In this document: piece by piece, positions 60,772 to 64,000 of the stretch
Layout: the number at the start of each line of letters is the position of its first letter
How positions within the stretch are numbered: position 1 is the first letter of the stretch
Made by a program: the position numbers and the translations under genes
Notes under the pieces: generated by a model
Seen by the model: only the letters and a program-made list of their open reading frames with translations
Database searches by the model: none
Told to the model about the DNA's origin: nothing
From: Lachnoclostridium sp. An14
Lineage (GTDB): Bacteria; Bacillota; Clostridia; Lachnospirales; Lachnospiraceae
Direction of reading: 5' to 3'
Assembly (NCBI RefSeq): GCF_002160755.1
Contig: NZ_NFLE01000006.1
Location: forward strand, 78,927 to 142,926
Length of the DNA: 64,000 nucleotides

Positions 60772-61868
60772 ACCATCACCCCCGCCGGTTGCACACCCCA
60801 ATAAGTTTGAATCATATTCCGATGCTTTTCAGACAAGCGACCACTTCCAGAGGACAACAGATCATAGATAAAATCCACGGAACCTCCAAACGCCGCCACA
60901 ACCGCAGCCAGTGAGGGCGCAACCTGCCGCTTGAGCCATGCACAAACACGATCAACCGCAGGAGCCGGCGGCCTGTGATAAAGACTGATTTTTTCCGCAT
61001 TGCTTAAAAAATCATTCCACTTTTCCAACGTCGAGCACCGGGCCTTCCTAACATTGTCAAGATGAATGAGCCGTATTTTCTGGGCCAGAATCCCAACCCC
61101 AACAGCGGCAAGGGATTTTCGGGATAACAACTCCTCACAGGCACGAACCGCAGAATCTCCCTTTAACTCCATTTCCCAACGCACCCACGGCGTTTCAATT
61201 AACGGCAATTCCTGACTAGCACGCTTTTTATTTTGTTCTGCCTGTTTATCATACACCCGCAACATGAAATCACTGGTACGCTTCCCTACATACACTGTAT
61301 CACCGGAAACAGCGCCATTATCACGGGAACACAAATATTCTGTATGACGAATCCGAGAAGAATATTGCCCGGATTCTATATACTGATTTACCTCCGGCAC
61401 CGTGAAATAGCAGGCCCCAATATCATCAATAGCAATATCAAGCCGTGTTACCGAACCAAATTCGCAAATCATAGCCAGAAAATCCAGAAAAACGGTACTG
61501 TCTAAATCCGCCATTTCATACGCAGAATCAGAAAACGGGGTAGCTGAACTATGCGCATCGCGGTAATGTTTCAATACATCATCCATACAGCTACTTGATA
61601 TAACCACATGAATCCCCATACCCGGCACAGAGCCGTGATAATACACTTTAATTTCTCCAGAACCTACACGACGGACGATTTTCTCATGATAACCGAAACC
61701 GCCGAACGGCTGAAACGTAAACTCGTCAACAGAATACCCCATCAAATCAAGCGCATATGTATAGGGCGCCGGGCTTGTCTCATCAAAGCCGGTTTTTAAA
61801 GTAAACTCCAGCCAGTCAGACAATGATAGCAATCCATTTTTCATTATGACTTTATTGCCATTATCCAT
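60768..61868 (-). CDS. Rep_trans-family replication initiation protein
   Basis: 366 residues. VTRLDIAIDD, VYVGKRTSDFMLRVYDKQAE and the RWEMELKG segment are typical of the Rep_trans (pT181 RepC/NicK-like) family, a tyrosine relaxase that nicks DNA to start rolling-circle replication. GGAGG precedes ATG 61868. The C-terminal segment is helical with HRNMIQTYWGV. It overlaps the integrase by 4 bases. Homologues occur in ICEs, small plasmids and some filamentous phages; without other genes the class is not settled. Confidence 0.85.
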   Translation of the reverse strand: MDNGNKVIMKNGLLSLSDWLEFTLKTGFDETSPAPYTYALDLMGYSVDEFTFQPFGGFGYHEKIVRRVGSGEIKVYYHGSVPGMGIHVVISSSCMDDVLKHYRDAHSSATPFSDSAYEMADLDSTVFLDFLAMICEFGSVTRLDIAIDDIGACYFTVPEVNQYIESGQYSSRIRHTEYLCSRDNGAVSGDTVYVGKRTSDFMLRVYDKQAEQNKKRASQELPLIETPWVRWEMELKGDSAVRACEELLSRKSLAAVGVGILAQKIRLIHLDNVRKARCSTLEKWNDFLSNAEKISLYHRPPAPAVDRVCAWLKRQVAPSLAAVVAAFGGSVDFIYDLLSSGSGRLSEKHRNMIQTYWGVQPAGVMV

Positions 61869-61951
61869 ACAAAACCTCCATAAACACTGTAAAAAGTTTG
61901 CTGTTGCAATTTGGAATTTCTACCCCCGTATTACTGTACGGGGGTCAGCCA

Positions 61952-62182
61952 CTACTTTAAGCAGCGACAATCCCCCAAAAAATCAGCCATCCGCGACACC
62001 CGCCGAACGCACTCATCACGAATCAAGTCATATAGCAAAAGAACCTCATCCGTAAGCACAGAAGAACAAATGTCATCATCTAATATTTTTGATAACCCAT
62101 GATAAAATTGAACAAGCTCACAAAGCGAAAGCGCAGAAAAGAAACGCCGATAATGTTCTTCAAATGATTCTAAATATCCCAT
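61952..62182 (-). CDS. Small unknown protein of the element
   Basis: 76 residues with GGAGG before ATG 62182. Helical and acidic (FEEHYRRFFSALSLCELVQF, DEVLLLYDLIRDECVRR), no membrane segment, four cysteines not in pairs typical of zinc ribbons. It lies 83 bases upstream of the Rep gene in the same direction, so it may belong to the Rep transcript. No family recognised. Confidence 0.6.
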   Translation of the reverse strand: MGYLESFEEHYRRFFSALSLCELVQFYHGLSKILDDDICSSVLTDEVLLLYDLIRDECVRRVSRMADFLGDCRCLK

Positions 62183-62197
62183 TTATCTTTCCTCCAA

Positions 62198-62506
62198 TTA
62201 AGCCACAGAACGCAGAAAATCATTGTTTTTTAAGTATTCAAACGGTACATACGTATGAAACAACTGCGTATACTGGAATCGAGCATCGCACTCAATCCAA
62301 ACTTTACTAGAAACACAAATACGAGCATTTCCCGCAAAAACAAAAACACCTAGCTCATAGCCGGAAAATGTCAACCAATAGTTATTGCGACAACGTTTAA
62401 AATCACAATCAACCATAGCCGGAAAAGAGACCCTATCACCAACAAATTCTTTACAAAGAGAATACACTTTCCTTTTTCCTAAACCACTTTTCAAATAATA
62501 GGTCAT
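62198..62506 (-). CDS. Unknown protein of the element, first gene of the Rep transcript
   Basis: 102 residues from ATG 62506 with AAAGGATG upstream; longer frames lack sites. Beta-rich, cysteine-containing body with FKRCRNNYWLTFSGYELGVF, FAGNARICVSSKVWIECDAR and an aromatic C-terminus. It resembles no family I recognise. It starts 15 bases after its downstream neighbour ends on the plus coordinate, so both unknown genes and Rep form one operon. Possible roles are copy control or a replication accessory. Confidence 0.6.
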   Translation of the reverse strand: MTYYLKSGLGKRKVYSLCKEFVGDRVSFPAMVDCDFKRCRNNYWLTFSGYELGVFVFAGNARICVSSKVWIECDARFQYTQLFHTYVPFEYLKNNDFLRSVA

Positions 62507-62769
62507 TGCCATCATCCTTTTTGTAATTAATCCAACAATATACAGTTGGTATACCATAACATATACCGACCACCACACCGCCTCCGGTTCTTACTGCTAC
62601 CTATTGGCTCTAAGCACTCGCCGCCCGGCTGTTATTCCCGCCATTTACACGCTACGCGCCTGCAATATACCTTGCATGGACTTACAAAATCACGAACTAG
62701 CCTTCCCTAGGTGCTGCCAGTGGGTACTCCCTAAGTAATTGTCTCCCAGGCCAAAAAACACGGTTCTCG

Positions 62770-62798
62770 TTGCTACCGGCTGGAGGATGTGATACAAT
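62770..62798 (+). promoter_or_regulatory. Promoter of the RHH gene
   Basis: TTGCTA (62770-62775), 17-base spacer and TACAAT (62793-62798), 122 bases before the start. Confidence 0.6.
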
Positions 62799-62843
62799 AA
62801 TCATGCAAAACTATCTTTATATTGATTAGCTAATCATATATAT

Positions 62844-62894
62844 GTGGGCCATTAGTGGGCCCACCTTTAAGATACCACAAGTGGGCCCACTTGT
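62844..62894. promoter_or_regulatory. Palindromic operator array for the RHH regulator
   Basis: GTGGGCC at 62844, GTGGGCCCAC at 62855-62864 and GTGGGCCCAC at 62881-62890, the last inside the perfect palindrome ACAAGTGGGCCCACTTGT (62877-62894). The two full sites are 26 bases apart. They directly precede the RHH gene, which fits autoregulation of a CopG-like protein. Confidence 0.65.
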
Positions 62895-62920
62895 AAAGTG
62901 CTTTTTGGAGGAAAAACAAT

Positions 62921-63166
62921 ATGCCATCAACACTCCCTGTTATCAAAGTCAGAACTGATGAAGAAAATCTAATCAAAATTAAAACCATTGCGAAATTCAA
63001 CAAAAGGAGCGTTTCAAAAGAAATTGAGAAATTAATTGAAGATCACATAGCTAGTTTTGAACAAACATATGGAAAAATCGAGATATACAACATGAACCCC
63101 GCCGAAATAGCAAATGACATCAAAGACCGGATAACCCAGAAACCACCATATGGAGACAAGAACTAA
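62921..63166 (+). CDS. Ribbon-helix-helix protein (CopG/Arc-like)
   Basis: 81 residues. The beta strand LPVIKVRTD and helices NLIKIKTIAKFNKRSVSKEI and EKLIEDHIASFEQ match the RHH fold. GGAGG precedes ATG 62921. It most likely binds the GTGGGCCCAC palindromes 25-75 bases upstream and controls its own or the divergent Rep transcript, as CopG does for copy number. Confidence 0.75.
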   Translation: MPSTLPVIKVRTDEENLIKIKTIAKFNKRSVSKEIEKLIEDHIASFEQTYGKIEIYNMNPAEIANDIKDRITQKPPYGDKN

Positions 63167-63183
63167 ACCATGAGAGTGTCAAA

Positions 63184-63212
63184 CGTCTCCGCGGCCGTGG
63201 CGCGCGGAGACG
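63184..63212. terminator. Hairpin between convergent RHH genes
   Basis: CGTCTCCGCG and CGCGGAGACG arms with a 9-base loop; A-rich after on the plus strand and TTTG after on the minus. Probably a bidirectional stop. Confidence 0.5.
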
Positions 63213-63262
63213 AAAATACACACTCAATCAATCATTCAAACAGACTATTCAAATCTAACCAT

Positions 63263-63520
63263 TCAAACTCCCTTTACTCCTTTACAACAAGAATCAAACT
63301 TGTCAGGATTCATAACAGCTGAACCCCAAAAAGGAACATTACTTGAATCAACCGGGCAAACCGTCCCATTATCTACCCCTCTATAATAATTTATCAACGC
63401 CGTTTGTACAATCGCCGTTTTAGTGATCCCATACGCCCTAGAATCATCCTCCAAACGATCATAAATAACCCTAGGAACCCAGAGAGAAAGTCTCCTCATA
63501 AAATCTTGTCTTCTACTCAT
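63263..63520 (-). CDS. Second ribbon-helix-helix protein of the element
   Basis: 85 residues with AGGAGG before ATG 63520. RRLSLWVPRVIYDRLEDDSR forms the strand and first helix, and AYGITKTAIVQTALINYY the second. The C-terminal 30 residues contain CPVDSSNVPFWG and FDSCCKG, atypical for RHH proteins. It converges with the first RHH gene and is divergent from the folded non-coding region, so it may control replication or the attachment end. Targets are unknown. Confidence 0.7.
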   Translation of the reverse strand: MSRRQDFMRRLSLWVPRVIYDRLEDDSRAYGITKTAIVQTALINYYRGVDNGTVCPVDSSNVPFWGSAVMNPDKFDSCCKGVKGV

Positions 63521-63881
63521 AGCATACCTCCTATTTTAGACATAATATTTGTTTATGCACATTGTCGCATTGTAGGGGGGCAAAAACGGGGATGCCTCCT
63601 ACACGCCTATATGCAACAGGGAGCAAAAAGCATCCTGTGATAACCGGCACCCCTGCCCCCTGTCAACACTGTCGCAACCCGCTAGAATTCGCCGCGCTGC
63701 TATGGCGTCAACAAGAGGACAAAGCGGAACTGCGTTCCTTCTGTCCTCTTGCCACCATTATAGCAGCTTTTATTGCGTCAAGGGCTGCCCTACGGCGTAT
63801 CGGACAGGCTCCGCCTGTCCTTGTCCCTTGACACAACCGGCAGACGTCCCAACAACCAAAAATAAACTTAAATAAGCTAAT
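63521..63881. other. Structured non-coding region next to right repeat
   Basis: No credible gene. A strong hairpin at 63713-63750 has arms AAGAGGACA/TGTCCTCTT and inner GGAAC/GTTCC. A nested set at 63777-63832 has outer GTCAAGGG/CCCTTGAC and inner GGACAGGC/GCCTGTCC with a 3-base loop. Weaker pairing occurs at 63616-63663. Such folding is typical of single-strand or double-strand origins of rolling-circle replicons. Confidence 0.55.
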
Positions 63882-64000
63882 CTCTTAATCTATTTGTCCA
63901 GGGTTCGAGTCCCTGAAGGCGCAGGAAAAAGCACTGTTTTTGACGTTTCGGGCGTCGGGGACGGTGTTTTTATTTTGCAAACCCGCATAAATACGAGGTT
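63882..64000 (+). repeat. Right direct repeat (attachment site), runs off window
   Basis: Exact copy of 59676-59794 over all 119 visible bases, starting at CTCTTAATC and reaching the window end without a mismatch. Only the 3' part of the tRNA is duplicated, so this copy cannot make a functional tRNA. Confidence 0.9.

Larger units (their letters stand above)
62507..62920. other. Divergent intergenic control region of the element
   Basis: About 410 bases without a credible gene. It holds the promoter for the RHH gene (62770-62798), a TGATTAGCTAATCA palindrome at 62823-62836 and the GTGGGCCCAC operator array at 62844-62894. The left half (62580-62760) contains small hairpins such as GGGTACTCCC and could carry the replication nick site, but no known dso motif was matched. 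Confidence 0.5.
59676..64000. mobile_element. Integrated mini-replicon (Rep_trans + integrase) at tRNA-Lys
   Basis: Repeat-to-repeat length is 4206 bases. Contents: integrase, replication initiator, two unknown minus-strand genes, two ribbon-helix-helix genes, a palindromic operator array and a folded non-coding region. No relaxase, coupling protein, capsid or clear cargo gene is visible. Gene usage is more AT-rich than the host. It looks like a rolling-circle plasmid that integrates by a tyrosine recombinase. Right end continues beyond the window. Confidence 0.85.

Noticed and set aside
62844..62894. Possible mini CRISPR
   Set aside because: Only two 10-bp full sites and a half site, no spacer-repeat periodicity and no cas genes; operator array fits better.

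Overview
The window looks like chromosome from a fairly GC-rich Lachnospiraceae-type (Clostridium cluster XIVa) Firmicute. The evidence is Gram-positive gene content (rpsF-ssb-rpsR, DUF951, YaaL/DUF2508, a Tad locus without a secretin, DUF5702, NlpC/P60 with peptidoglycan-binding repeats, lipoprotein solute-binding proteins), GGAGG ribosome-binding sites and sigma-A type promoters. No species is claimed.

Left part (1-10.5 kb): a minus-strand cassette of three tandem ADP-ribosylglycohydrolase paralogues and a PfkB sugar kinase that runs off the window, divergent from a DeoR regulator. Next comes a lipoprotein/permease/ATPase amino-acid transporter with an M20 amidohydrolase (AbgB-like), divergent from a LysR regulator.

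Housekeeping block (10.5-34 kb): BI-1 membrane protein, rpsF-ssb-rpsR, DUF951, sirtuin, GNAT and DUF2156 proteins, a solitary AT-richer DUF1016/PDDEXK nuclease, galE, rsmA, tatD, TraX-like protein and a MATE exporter. A sugar locus follows (malQ, an exo/endonuclease/phosphatase-fold enzyme and a fused PTS IIA-IIC-IIB), divergent from a LacI regulator, with two identical 14-bp operators in the divergent region. Then come two unrecognised envelope proteins, a murG gene, an ECF-like sigma factor, a HIT protein and a rhomboid protease.

33.6-43.8 kb: a minus-strand Tad (Flp pilus) assembly operon. In transcription order it reads A24 prepilin peptidase, TadZ, TadA, TadB, TadC with an extra extracytoplasmic domain, Flp pilin, DUF5702, a TadE-like protein with two YH/C/CxxC modules, a second A24 peptidase, a TadE-like protein and an FHA protein. 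A strong promoter with a perfect 20-bp inverted repeat just downstream drives it.

43.9-59.5 kb: YaaL, a GH13 alpha-glucosidase-type enzyme with glgB and an OmpR/histidine kinase pair; a complete 2-aminoethylphosphonate uptake and degradation operon (ATPase, fused permease, binding protein, PhnW, PhnX); an NlpC/P60 lipoprotein; trmB; a 50-residue cysteine-rich microprotein; and thioredoxin.

59.6-64 kb: a tRNA-Lys(CTT) gene carries an integrated mini-replicon of about 4.2 kb with a tyrosine integrase translationally coupled to a Rep_trans-type replication initiator, two unknown small genes, two ribbon-helix-helix proteins, a palindromic operator array and a strongly folded non-coding region. 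A direct repeat of at least 119 bp (3' tRNA half plus downstream sequence) bounds it and continues through the window end, so a tandem array or an unusually long attachment core is likely. This element and the triplicated ADP-ribosylglycohydrolase cassette are the two places most worth study.
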